This document shows positions 35,801 to 43,273 of a DNA stretch of 64,000 nucleotides, piece after piece. Each line of letters opens with the position of its first letter. Position 1 is the first letter of the stretch. A program made the translations under genes and the position numbers. The stretch lies in contig JBAYTR010000001.1 of assembly GCA_041675505.1 (NCBI GenBank), positions 281,117 through 345,116 on the forward strand. Direction: 5' to 3'. The notes under the pieces are model-generated. The model searched no databases. It was not told the DNA's origin and worked only from the letters and a program-made list of their open reading frames with translations. Source of the stretch: JAGPCK01 sp041675505. GTDB taxonomy: Bacteria; Bacteroidota; Bacteroidia; UKL13-3.

Positions 35801-37208
35801 CGATACCTACCAAGGTAAGAATTGGGATATAAACAATAAGGATAATTATTTCGCCAAAAGCGGCACTGCTTCGGATTTTAAATGCGGAAACGAAAACTTC
35901 ATTATCCATTTCTGATTGTGAAAGTTTGCCGATGGCTTTTCGCATTCCTAAATGGTGTAAAGTGGCTTCTACAATAATTACTGCACCGTCCACAATTAAA
36001 CCAAAGTCAATTGCTCCTAAGCTCATTAGGTTGGCACTTACGCCAAATACATTCATTAAGCCCAAAGCAAACAACATTGATAGAGGAATGGCAGAAGCTA
36101 CAATCAACCCTGCACGAAGATTTCCAAGAAACAGAACTAAAACGAAGATTACTATTAAAGCTCCTTCAATCAGGTTTTTTTCTACCGTTGAAATTGCACG
36201 GTTTACCAAATCAGTTCTATCTAAATAGGGTTCTATTACTACATCTTTTGGTAATGATTTTTGAATGGTTGACATTTTATCTTTAATACGGCTTACAACA
36301 TCGGCACTATTTGCACCTTTTAGCATCATTACTACACCGCCTACTGCATCTACTTCACCGTTGTATGTCATAGCACCATAGCGGACAGCACTACCTAAAT
36401 GCACTTCGGCAACATCTTTTATTAAAATAGGAATGCCGTTTGGATTTGTTTTTACCACAATGTTTTTGATGTCGTCAAACGAACCAATCAAACCCACACC
36501 ACGAATAAAATAAGCGTTTGGTTTTTTGTCAATGTATGCCCCACCAGTGTTTTCGTTGTTCTTTTCTAAAGCAACAAAAATTTCGGGAATGGTTATTCCC
36601 ATTGCAACCAAGCGGTCAGGATTTACAGCCACTTCATATTGTTTCATTTGTCCGCCAAAACTGTTTACCTCTGCAATTCCTGCTGTACCATATAGTTGTC
36701 GTGCAACAATCCAGTCTTGCATCGTTCGCAAGTCCATAGCGGTGTATTTGCTTTCGCTGCCTTTTTTTGGGTGAATGATGTATTGATACACTTCGCCCAA
36801 ACCTGTGCTAACAGGTGCTAATTCGGGTGTGCCAACACCTTTGGGGATTTTGGTTTCGGCTTCCTTCAGTCGTTCATTTATGAGTTGTCGGGCAAAGTAG
36901 ATGTCCACTTTGTCGTCAAACACAACGGTAATTACAGAAAGTCCGAAACGGGAAATGCTCCGCAATTCTTCCAAGTCGGGAAGGTTGGCAATACTTTGTT
37001 CTATTGGGTAAGTTACCAACTGTTCAACCTCTTGTCCTGCAAGGGTGGGGCAAACCGTAATGATTTGCACTTGGTTATTGGTGATGTCGGGAACTGCATC
37101 AATAGGCAGCTTTGTTGCACTCCACACTCCCCAAACAACGAGTGCAAGTGTCATCAATGCAATAATGAATTTATTTTTTATGCTGAACGCAATTATTTTG
37201 TCTAACAT
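32862..37208 (-). CDS. czcA: CzcA-CzcC fusion: RND heavy-metal pump joined to TolC-like channel domain
   Basis: A 1448-residue fusion. Residues 1 to about 1035 are a CzcA-type RND pump: membrane helix 1 at 13-30, TM4 motif SLGAIDFGLIVDGAVIIVE near 400 with the Asp/Asp/Glu set of Zn/Co/Cd pumps, and FTFSSVKQATLIYTAIPMSA near 880 in the second half. After the last helix comes VFVLLSFNAANAQ (about 1045-1060), which looks like a complete signal peptide. A TolC/CzcC-type outer-membrane factor follows to the end (about 1070-1448, long helices). In other bacteria these are two genes. The fusion is common in Bacteroidota; how the channel half crosses the inner membrane is not obvious from sequence. 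Confidence 0.95.
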   Translation of the reverse strand: MLDKIIAFSIKNKFIIALMTLALVVWGVWSATKLPIDAVPDITNNQVQIITVCPTLAGQEVEQLVTYPIEQSIANLPDLEELRSISRFGLSVITVVFDDKVDIYFARQLINERLKEAETKIPKGVGTPELAPVSTGLGEVYQYIIHPKKGSESKYTAMDLRTMQDWIVARQLYGTAGIAEVNSFGGQMKQYEVAVNPDRLVAMGITIPEIFVALEKNNENTGGAYIDKKPNAYFIRGVGLIGSFDDIKNIVVKTNPNGIPILIKDVAEVHLGSAVRYGAMTYNGEVDAVGGVVMMLKGANSADVVSRIKDKMSTIQKSLPKDVVIEPYLDRTDLVNRAISTVEKNLIEGALIVIFVLVLFLGNLRAGLIVASAIPLSMLFALGLMNVFGVSANLMSLGAIDFGLIVDGAVIIVEATLHHLGMRKAIGKLSQSEMDNEVFVSAFKIRSSAAFGEIIILIVYIPILTLVGIEGKMFSPMAQTVSFAIIGALILSLTYIPMMCAAFLSKNVSHKQTLSDRMMNFFQRIYAPLLEKAIRFKKVIVGVTVAVFVVSVFLFSRMGGEFIPTLQEGDFAFHCILPQGTSLSQSLETSMQASRLIKEFDEVKMVVGKTGAAEVPTDPMPPEATDMMIILKPQSEWKRDVSYDELAEEFEERLNTIPGVFFEKNQPIQMRFNELMTGIRQDVAVKIFGENMDTLLNYANKVNSVVQSVDGATEPSVERVAGLPQIVIKYNRSQIANYGLNIEDINHIVSTSFAGGSAGVVYENERKFDLVVRLDSTHRNNIDDVSHLYIPTTNGTQIPLSQVAEIKMELGPAQISREDGKRRIVVGFNIKGRDVESVVTDIQKELNEKVKLPEGYYYTYGGTFENLQAASKRLMIALPVALALIFMLLYFTFSSVKQATLIYTAIPMSAIGGVFALLIRDMPFSISAGIGFIALFGVAVLNGIVLIGTFNQLEKDGMTDILERIKEGTKIRLRPVLMTATVASLGFLPMALSHGAGAEVQKPLATVVIGGLLTATFLTLFVLPLLYVMFSKIKVSATSILVFVLLSFNAANAQTPTTKTISVEDAISTALKNNLEIQSQELDVQSSTTLKKSVFELPKTNVNFQFGQYNSVNQDKAFQVSQSIPFPTYYTAKSSLYKAELESSQLQKQATANEIKAKVQYWFYQLQYLQTTKKQLQSLDSLYNDFVDAAALRYKTGETNLLEKTTAETKRGQLVLFLKQNETDFITAHNSLKTLMNTSEEFTIEYSGNFQPLVMSNSFDTTFIVNNPSLKVLYQQAVIAEQNKKVETASALPDFNVGYFNQSLIGVQNINGADVNFDGSKRFQGFNVGLSIPITFFSNASKVKSLNYKQQALQTEANNGKLILQNQLQNAFQQYNQNLSQYNYYKSTALPNAEIIISTAKVGFKSGDIGYIEYLQALQTATDVQLNYLQSVNQLNQSIININFLINK

Positions 37209-37278
37209 TTCTTAAATAAGTTTAATGAATGAATACACGGCTATTTGCGATGCGTTAGCACCGTAGTAACTCTGCTTT

Positions 37279-37296
37279 GTTCTGCTGACGCAGAAC
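37279..37296. repeat. Perfect 7-bp hairpin between czcA and the DUF6660 gene
   Basis: GTTCTGC-TGAC-GCAGAAC lies 13 bp past the DUF6660 stop on the minus strand and 70 bp upstream of the czcA start. There is no T-run, so it could be a processing hairpin rather than a terminator. Confidence 0.5.
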
Positions 37297-37308
37297 ATCA
37301 TAAATTCA

Positions 37309-37629
37309 TTAACTGATTTTTGGCGGTTGCCAGATAGACAAATACACCTCTAAAGTAAATGAGGCGTTGTAAAGTGGAAACTTTTCTACTGAAACAGGAT
37401 TGTGAATAGCTAAACTGTAAGAAGCAAAGGCATTGCTTAATGTTTGTCCACAACAAGCACACATGCAAAATGGTGAGCAATGCTCTGTGTCGTTATCGTG
37501 GTCTGAATGGTCGGTGGCTGCGAAAACTGATTGGTCAGAACCCTGATATTCACAATCATCTATGCCGCTGCAAGGCATAACTGCCAAAGCGAAAAGGTAA
37601 AAACTGAATATAAGAGTAAAAAATTTCAC
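37309..37629 (-). CDS. DUF6660-family small periplasmic metal-associated protein
   Basis: The 106-residue protein starts at GTG (37627-37629): VKFFTLIFSFYLFALAVMPC. The DUF6660 pattern is an N-terminal signal anchor, a His/Asp-rich section (DHSDHDNDTEH near 39-49) and the cluster CSPFCMCACCG near 50-60. The family is repeatedly found next to Czc/Cus operons and likely binds metals. The longer frame upstream runs through the porin gene and is not needed. On the minus strand the promoter TTG-N21-TACCTTTG ends four bases before the GTG, fixing this start and implying a leaderless message. It heads the czcA-lipoprotein-czcB-ATPase-ICMT series. Confidence 0.85.
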   Translation of the reverse strand: MKFFTLIFSFYLFALAVMPCSGIDDCEYQGSDQSVFAATDHSDHDNDTEHCSPFCMCACCGQTLSNAFASYSLAIHNPVSVEKFPLYNASFTLEVYLSIWQPPKIS

Positions 37630-37633
37630 GAGA

Positions 37634-37665
37634 CAAAGGTAATTAAAAATAGGTCGAAAATCCAA
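37634..37665 (-). promoter_or_regulatory. Promoter of the DUF6660-czcA block
   Basis: Read on the minus strand: TTG (37665-37663), a 21-nt spacer, TACCTTTG (37641-37634), then four bases and the GTG start. It overlaps the last codons of the porin gene. Confidence 0.7.
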
Positions 37666-38890
37666 ATTGGATAACCCCTGTAAAGGCAGGCAGATTGCCC
37701 AACAAATCCCTTTGCTGCTCATAGCGGTAATTGAACCGCAAAACAGTAGTGCCAACAGGACGGAATGCAATTGACGGAACGATTGCCCAAATATCATCTG
37801 CAATATTTCCGCCTGTTTCTTTGAAACTACCCTGATTATAGTCGGCATATTCAAGACGAACTCCCACATTTAGTTTCGCATTGTCCCAACCCAAAATCCT
37901 CCGTTTCAATACTGTGCCGACAATATCAGTATAGCCCCCGAATTGCCGTGTGCCGAATTGTTGTGTGTATGTTTTAGGGACGTCCACAAAAGCTTTTGCC
38001 ACTTCGCCTGTAATATTCAATCTGCTTTTGATAAGAGAAGTATTGAAGTCAACAGCTAAAACACTTGCACTTCTTTTACTGTCCAAAATCAATCCGTCTT
38101 CTTTCCATTTATTATAGACACCTGTCATGTAAGAGATGCCCAACTCACCGATTTTTCGGTTGCGAATGGCAAATTTCCCTGTGAACATTGGCAGTCCGCT
38201 ATTGCTTTCTTCAAAACGTGCTGGATTTCTTTTCCCTGCGGCAAGAGATGTCCTGTTATCTTCATTGGAAATGATGTTGTCGTCAAAGCCATTGGTCAGA
38301 TATGCTTCGTAGCCCATGATCCAGCGTTTTACAAAGTATTTTCCGTGCAAGCCAAATCCCGCATTCGACAGTGTAGAAGGAATAATCGTTGTGGCGGAAA
38401 CAGGACGGTCTATAAAATCCCATATTGGCCCATCGTGATTTTGGTTAAACGCCCCGATAGGGTTCATTACGATTCCGCCCCGCAAATTCAATAAAGGGTG
38501 AAACTCAATATCTATTGCCGCAAATTCAATATTGATTTCTTTTGTACCGTCTTCAAATTCCAGTTCAGAAAGGAATTTTATTCTTTTTGCAATGGTAGAT
38601 GAAAAAAACAGGGTGAAACGTCTTGCCTGAAATGAAAAACCGTCTGAGATTCCGTCTGTTTGTGTGTATTGTGTATTGGCTTCCAAATAACCGCCAATAG
38701 CAATCGGAAGTTTCCCTGCCGTAAGAAACGGACGGCTGTAAACAGCATCCATATTCAGTTTTCGGGATGTATCGACAGGAATACTTTGGATAAATTTTGT
38801 TGTATCGGTTTGTGCATTGCTGGTTGTTAATGAACAAAACAAGACTACCAAAATCAAACTGTCTTTAAAGATAAATGTAAATGTTTTCAT
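37643..38890 (-). CDS. Outer-membrane porin (OprP/OprO-like barrel)
   Basis: The 415-residue protein has a signal peptide (ending TTSNAQ) and an alternating beta-strand pattern throughout, ending in a C-terminal Phe (FGFSTYF), as expected of a 16- to 18-strand barrel. The GGYLEANTQYTQTDGIS and FQARRFTLFFSSTIAKRIKF stretches resemble phosphate-selective porins. It is the last gene of the dihaem-Rieske-porin operon; its start overlaps the Rieske gene by 26 bp. Given the DtxR-type control upstream it may serve iron or manganese entry, which is inference. Confidence 0.85.
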   Translation of the reverse strand: MKTFTFIFKDSLILVVLFCSLTTSNAQTDTTKFIQSIPVDTSRKLNMDAVYSRPFLTAGKLPIAIGGYLEANTQYTQTDGISDGFSFQARRFTLFFSSTIAKRIKFLSELEFEDGTKEINIEFAAIDIEFHPLLNLRGGIVMNPIGAFNQNHDGPIWDFIDRPVSATTIIPSTLSNAGFGLHGKYFVKRWIMGYEAYLTNGFDDNIISNEDNRTSLAAGKRNPARFEESNSGLPMFTGKFAIRNRKIGELGISYMTGVYNKWKEDGLILDSKRSASVLAVDFNTSLIKSRLNITGEVAKAFVDVPKTYTQQFGTRQFGGYTDIVGTVLKRRILGWDNAKLNVGVRLEYADYNQGSFKETGGNIADDIWAIVPSIAFRPVGTTVLRFNYRYEQQRDLLGNLPAFTGVIQFGFSTYF

Positions 38891-39305
38891 TGTCGGTTGA
38901 GATTTTGAATGTTTGTAAATCTTGTTCTGCAGGTGGATTTTGAACTACACCATGATTGTTGAACTCGCTTCCGTGGCAGGGACAGATTAAAAAATCACCT
39001 TGTGCCTGCAACTCGCAACCCTTGTGTGTGCATTGCATCAGCAAAGCGGAATAATTTTCTCCGCCTAATTTGTAAACGCAAATCGGGTAACTGAATTTAT
39101 CGTGGCGAACCAATACATGCTTTCGCTGTATTGTTTTATCTTTTGTAATTCTGAAAAATTCGGATTTCCGAATGGTGATTTTATTGTTTGCATAGCTCGT
39201 TTGTGCAAAGTAATTTGTGCCTGCACAGCTTTCAAGTAAAACGGCTAACGTAGCTCCGCCCAAACAAGCAAATCCGCATGTTTTAATAAATTCTTTTCTA
39301 TCCAT
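38865..39305 (-). CDS. Rieske [2Fe-2S] protein
   Basis: The 146-residue protein has the two Rieske cluster boxes CTHKGCEL near 92-99 and CPCHGSEFN near 109-117. The N-terminus MDRKEFIKTCGFACLGGATLAVLLESCAG looks like a combined anchor/lipoprotein signal (shown in full only in part here by residues 1-20 MDRKEFIKTCGFACLGGATL). It should shuttle electrons at or beyond the inner membrane. The ATG overlaps the dihaem gene stop as TAATG, and its own 3' end overlaps the porin start, so all three are translationally coupled. Together they may form a redox-linked metal uptake or oxidation system. Confidence 0.9.
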   Translation of the reverse strand: MDRKEFIKTCGFACLGGATLAVLLESCAGTNYFAQTSYANNKITIRKSEFFRITKDKTIQRKHVLVRHDKFSYPICVYKLGGENYSALLMQCTHKGCELQAQGDFLICPCHGSEFNNHGVVQNPPAEQDLQTFKISTDNENIYIYL

Positions 39306-40513
39306 TAAAGTGATTTTAAGAACTTGATTAAAGCATCTTTGTCAGCTTGTGAAAGGTTCTGATACTGTGTTTTGCTGTTGGTTGCCTCCCCACCATGCAT
39401 TAGTAAGGCTTCTTCAATGCTTCTTGCACTGCCATCGTGCATTAAAAAATACTGTCCACCTTGTGAATTGGGAGAAAGACCTAAACCCCAAAGCGGTGGC
39501 GTTTTCCATTCATACGTTTTTGCGTTGCCTTCTGTATAACTGTCATCAAGCCCCGAACCCATATCGTGCAGCAATAAATCGGTGTAAGGATGAGATGTTT
39601 TGTATGAAAGTACAGCAATAGGAGAATATCCTGTGGTTAAAGTCGGTTTATGGCAACCTGCACAGTTGATCTGATTGAAAATATTTTTGCCCTGAATTAC
39701 TAGTGCATCATTTTGACTTCGCTGTATGGGGGCTTTCAGTGTTTGCAGGTAAAACACCACATCGTGAATGGTTTGTGTTGAAACTTCGGGGTCAATTTCC
39801 AATCCGCTGTAAACATCAACAGGATTAAAGAGCGAAGTAACTCCCATATCCTGGTTGTAAGCATTTACGGTTTGATGCAACAAACTATATGCTGCCGCTT
39901 TTTTCCCGAACCTCCCAATGTACTTGCCGCCTTGCGAAATGGCATTTGAATGTGGAGTAATATAAGAAGGAATATTTATCCAGTTTGGCACACCCGAAAT
40001 ACCGTCTCCGTCAATGTCATTGGGGTCAGCCATTGCCAGAATATCCGCATCAGAAACAAAGGTCAGAAAACCTAATCCACTAACGGCAGGGGGAGTAAAC
40101 TTTGAAAATGTAGCTCCGGCAGGAATTTGTTCAGGGGTAAATCCGGGCAAAGCCCTGTTTTGCAATTGCGGACCACCAAGGTGTAAGTATTGATTGCCTG
40201 TTTCATCTACCTGCCCAAATCGGGTAAGGGTTGTAAACGGATGTCCTTTGCCGTCTCCCGCATGGCAGCTTCTACAACTGTTAGCCACAAAAACAGGCCC
40301 AAGTCCTGTTACGGCTGTAAAAATCTCATCGTTAAACGCAATGTCGCCTCTCAAAAATTGGGTAGATTGCTGGTTGCTCAAACCCTCCATAGGCCCGTCC
40401 AAGAGTTCATCTTCGGCAGGTTCGGGTGGTAATATCTTTTCGCACGAAACCATAATTGTCGCTATCAGACAAATGGAAATGGTTGAAAGGATGTATAGTT
40501 GCCTCTTAATCAT
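39305..40513 (-). CDS. Di-haem oxidoreductase (DUF1111/thiol-oxidoreductase family), lipoprotein
   Basis: A protein of about 402 residues with signal MIKRQLYILSTISICLIATI and a lipobox ending at Cys near 24 (MVSCEK). The two c-type haem sites are NSCRSCHAG near 77-85 and NCAGCHKP near 285-292. The family resembles di-haem peroxidases and EfeO-associated oxidoreductases seen in iron-acquisition loci. The start taken is the ATG at 40511-40513: the promoter -7 element lies at 40548-40541, so a longer start at 40543 would fall inside the promoter. It heads the dihaem-Rieske-porin operon. Confidence 0.9.
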   Translation of the reverse strand: MIKRQLYILSTISICLIATIMVSCEKILPPEPAEDELLDGPMEGLSNQQSTQFLRGDIAFNDEIFTAVTGLGPVFVANSCRSCHAGDGKGHPFTTLTRFGQVDETGNQYLHLGGPQLQNRALPGFTPEQIPAGATFSKFTPPAVSGLGFLTFVSDADILAMADPNDIDGDGISGVPNWINIPSYITPHSNAISQGGKYIGRFGKKAAAYSLLHQTVNAYNQDMGVTSLFNPVDVYSGLEIDPEVSTQTIHDVVFYLQTLKAPIQRSQNDALVIQGKNIFNQINCAGCHKPTLTTGYSPIAVLSYKTSHPYTDLLLHDMGSGLDDSYTEGNAKTYEWKTPPLWGLGLSPNSQGGQYFLMHDGSARSIEEALLMHGGEATNSKTQYQNLSQADKDALIKFLKSL

Positions 40514-40520
40514 TTTGGAT

Positions 40521-40531
40521 ACTAAATTAGT
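40521..40531. promoter_or_regulatory. Second DtxR-like half-palindrome in the leader
   Basis: ACTAA-A-TTAGT, an 11-bp palindrome with a one-base centre between the dihaem start and its promoter. Its half-site TTAG matches the larger palindrome at 40553. Confidence 0.45.
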
Positions 40532-40540
40532 TTGATGCAG

Positions 40541-40570
40541 CAAATATATTAAGTTAGATTAAACTAACAA
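40541..40570 (-). promoter_or_regulatory. Promoter with embedded DtxR/MntR-type operator
   Basis: On the minus strand: TTG (40570-40568), 19-nt spacer, TATATTTG (40548-40541). The palindrome GTTAGATTAAACTAAC (40553-40568) fills the spacer and has one unpaired position per arm. TTAG...CTAA is the shape of DtxR-family operators, and the DtxR-family gene is divergent 67 bp away. Binding here would block polymerase. Confidence 0.75.
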
Positions 40571-40634
40571 ATTTATTCTGTAAATACTTTTCTATAAGTA
40601 AGAGGCTGTTTACTTTAATTGTTATCTTTGCCTT

Positions 40635-41291
40635 ATGAACTCATTGGCGGAAGAAAACTACCTGAAGGCATTGCTTAACCTGTCTAATGACAAAGAGGAA
40701 GTCAATATGAATGAACTATCCAAGCGGTTAGAGATAAAAATGCCTACTGTTACAAGTATGATGAAAAGACTTTCATCAAAAAAACTAGTGCATTATGAAA
40801 GCTACAAACCTCTACGACTAACTGAGAAAGGAAAAAAGGAAGCTGCGGCAATTATCCGTAAGCACCGCCTTACGGAAATGTTTCTTGTTGAAAAAATGGG
40901 CTTTGGTTGGGAACAGGTTCACGATATAGCTGAACAAATAGAACATATCCAGTCGCCCGATTTTTTTGCAAAGATGGATGAACTGCTTGGCTTCCCGAAA
41001 TTAGACCCTCACGGTTCGCCCATTCCTGATAAAAACGGTAAAATGGTTTGGAGAGAATACAGCAAGTTGAGTGAGTGCAAAGCGGGGGAAACCATAAAAC
41101 TGTCTGCGGTAATTAATACGTCTGCCGAGTTTTTGAAATTTTTAAACAGTCGTGAATTGAGTTTAGGATTAAAACTGAAAATAAAATCAGTTGAGCCGTT
41201 TGACAATACAATGGTTGTCAGCTACAGCAAACGCTTGTCGGAAACATTGAGCCATACGGTTTGTGAAAGGCTGTTGGTAGAGAAAGTATAA
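40635..41291 (+). CDS. DtxR/MntR-family metal-dependent transcriptional repressor
   Basis: The 218-residue regulator has a winged helix-turn-helix (residues about 8-65, with ALLNLSNDKEEVNMNELSKR and the recognition stretch MPTVTSMMKRLSSKKLV). A helical dimerisation/metal-binding domain follows (RKHRLTEMFLVEKMGFGWEQVHD near 75-98, including His/Glu ligand candidates) and then a FeoA/SH3-like C-terminal domain (about 145-215). Members sense Fe2+ or Mn2+ and repress uptake genes. It is divergent from the dihaem operon and probably controls it through the palindrome at 40553. TATCTTTG (40623-40630) ends four bases before the ATG, again a leaderless arrangement. Confidence 0.92.
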   Translation: MNSLAEENYLKALLNLSNDKEEVNMNELSKRLEIKMPTVTSMMKRLSSKKLVHYESYKPLRLTEKGKKEAAAIIRKHRLTEMFLVEKMGFGWEQVHDIAEQIEHIQSPDFFAKMDELLGFPKLDPHGSPIPDKNGKMVWREYSKLSECKAGETIKLSAVINTSAEFLKFLNSRELSLGLKLKIKSVEPFDNTMVVSYSKRLSETLSHTVCERLLVEKV

Positions 41292-41660
41292 AATTATTTT
41301 CCTTTATCTTATTAGCCGTATGTCAGAGCGTGGGGATTGACCTCTTATTTCTCTGTGTTGACAGTTATGGGATGGTTGGCTGTCAAAGGTTTTTGGTCTT
41401 GCTGGGCTGTCTTAACATTGCCGCTAACGCAAAAACTGGACAAGTGTACTCAGTTTTTACTCAATGACCGTTATAGTTTGGGGTGCTTTTTGGGGAATAA
41501 ACTGAGAGGAACCAACCTGTTATTTGTAAATCATTAAAAATAAACAATAAATATTTTGTGCATACACCAGTGCGAACTGATTTTGAGATAACCACTTCCA
41601 TTGATGGTTTCATTATGGAAAATAATTTCTTCTTTTAAAGAGCAAAGTAGGGGGCAAACT

Positions 41661-41696
41661 AAAAAGAAACCCCGAAGTTGCGAATGCACTCCGGGG
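41661..41696 (-). terminator. Orphan minus-strand terminator, copy 1
   Basis: On the minus strand CCCCGGAGT...ACTTCGGGG forms a 9-bp stem followed by TTTCTTTTT. It follows the decayed T9SS tail at 41740 and is nearly the same as 44704-44736. The surrounding gap 41292-41660 shows no gene. Confidence 0.8.
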
Positions 41697-41739
41697 AACT
41701 TTGAAAACCTAACTTATCTGCTAAACGAAATAGCAAATT

Positions 41740-41950
41740 TTACCTGATTAAAACAATCTTTTTCTGTTATATTTCTCCCTGCTGTTTTGAATTCATTCTC
41801 TTCAAATCCTTGCATGGTTTGACCAAGCAAATTCGTTAATGTGATAGTCACACTTTCATCTTTAGGTAAACTGTATACTAACTTTAATATATCATTGAAC
41901 GGATTGGGAGAGTTATTTGGTTTAGTAACATAATCTGTTGTTGAGCTGTA
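41740..41950 (-). pseudogene. Decayed T9SS sorting-domain fragment, copy 1
   Basis: Reading leftwards from 41950 gives about 60 codons of a type A sorting domain: NSPNPFNDILKLVYSLP, then ESVTITLTNLLGQTM. The expected end KKIVLIR-stop is present but in another frame, so there is at least one frameshift. The body of the original secreted protein is gone. Its terminator remains at 41661. This is a scar of a lost surface-protein gene. Confidence 0.75.
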
Positions 41951-42080
41951 CTACTTTTCCCCTGCTGTTTCCCCTGCTGGTTTTATAGTTCACACTATAG
42001 AAATTTCAGGGGATTTTCTTTTATACTGAATCCCATTGGAGGCTTCTGGTGCATTTAGTGACAATGTCCTACTCTGTGTC

Positions 42081-42181
42081 AGCCTTTAGGATTTCGGCTC
42101 AACTGTGAGCTCCAGAAGGGCTATATGGAGCGATTTTTTGTGTTATAGGCTATAGTGAGCAAAGCAGATGTAATTCTGTTT
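42081..42181. repeat. Direct repeat R2 (right flank of the metal block)
   Basis: Matches R1 (28156-28259) along about 100 bp in the same orientation, with small substitutions and indels. It contains the same palindromic TATAG-G-CTATA centre. It lies between the T9SS scar and the second methyltransferase; 41951-42283 otherwise shows nothing. Confidence 0.85.
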
Positions 42182-42283
42182 GGAAATTTATATGCAGCAG
42201 ACATGTATTCGGCTGAGCTAATCAGAATGGTTTTATTTCAATGTACTTATGATTTAACCTTTATTACTAAATGCAGAAGGCAT

Positions 42284-43273
42284 TCACTGGTTAGTAGGAG
42301 CAACAGCAGCATAATACTGATCCAGCATATCGGCAATGCATAGCGCAAACCTTCTTGCTAGTTCAGGGGGAACACAATTCCCTATTCGCTTGCTTGCTGC
42401 ATTGTAGTGCCTATTGTTCGCTTTATTGCCCTTGATGTGCTTTAAATCGCCATCCTCAGGCAAACCCGGAAACTTAAACTCATCAGGAAAAGAACTGAGT
42501 GCCATTAACTCCCTGATGGATGGCATGACCATGTTAACATCTTTATCTATGAGTTGCATTCCTCCGGTGGCTGTAAGTGTGCCGGAAATACAGGAAGAGT
42601 CAATAAACTTCTTAGGAGTACGCACAGTCAACTGACCAATGTAGTTGCCTTTAAACAGCTTATGAATAGACATGTCTTTGCGAAGAGTGTCATCGGGCTC
42701 GGGACACTGAATTTTTATACCTGTTTCAGCCAAATCGTTTCTTACCCCATAAATAAAAACACGCTCCCGTTTTTGGGGAACAGCAAAGTAACTGGCATCC
42801 ACTTTCAGTACTTCAAACTTATAAGGAAGTTCGCGCAACATGCGTAAAACTTTAGCGAATGCAGCATGATTGAAACTTTCCTTCACGCCCTTCACATTTT
42901 CAATAAGAAACACTTTAGGTAAAGTGTAGCCTATAATATCAATAGTATCATAGAACAACTTTCTCCCAGGTGAATCAACCGGTTCCTTACCTGCTGTGAG
43001 TATCGACCAAGCCGGACAAGGCGGGCTGGCAATAAGCACATCAACCTCACCAACCCCCATGTTGGTTTCACCAAGCAGAAACTGCCCTGTTTCAGGAGTG
43101 ATATAATGATTTCTGATGATTCCTTCACCAAAGTTCAAGTTAAATGTCTCTATGCTGTGCGCATCGCAATCAATCGCAATGCGCTCATTAAACCTCTTGG
43201 TGAGGTGGAAGCCAAGTGACTTCCCACCACAGCCGGAGAACAAGCTAAATAGTGTATACTTTTTACTGTGCAT
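42284..43273 (-). CDS. DNA (cytosine-5)-methyltransferase, copy 2
   Basis: The 329-residue C5 methyltransferase shows SLFSGCGGKSLGFHL near 9-23 (motif I), IASPPCPAWSIL near 85-96 (IV, catalytic Cys), FLIENVKGV near 122-130 (VI), QKRERVFIYGVR near 170 (VIII), ALSSFPDEFKFPG near 260 (IX) and RIGNCVPPELARRF near 300 (X). It is shorter than copy 1 and clearly divergent, so the pair is not a recent duplication. Its ATG overlaps the stop of the ParB-like gene (TAATG), giving tight coupling. No restriction enzyme is adjacent. Confidence 0.94.
   Translation of the reverse strand: MHSKKYTLFSLFSGCGGKSLGFHLTKRFNERIAIDCDAHSIETFNLNFGEGIIRNHYITPETGQFLLGETNMGVGEVDVLIASPPCPAWSILTAGKEPVDSPGRKLFYDTIDIIGYTLPKVFLIENVKGVKESFNHAAFAKVLRMLRELPYKFEVLKVDASYFAVPQKRERVFIYGVRNDLAETGIKIQCPEPDDTLRKDMSIHKLFKGNYIGQLTVRTPKKFIDSSCISGTLTATGGMQLIDKDVNMVMPSIRELMALSSFPDEFKFPGLPEDGDLKHIKGNKANNRHYNAASKRIGNCVPPELARRFALCIADMLDQYYAAVAPTNQ

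Noticed and set aside
37630..37869. Extended start of the DUF6660 gene inside the porin gene
   Set aside because: The family begins at the GTG at 37629, and a consensus promoter sits just in front of it.
41337..41537. 66-codon frame after the DtxR-type gene
   Set aside because: Odd composition, no promoter and no recognisable family; treated as non-coding.
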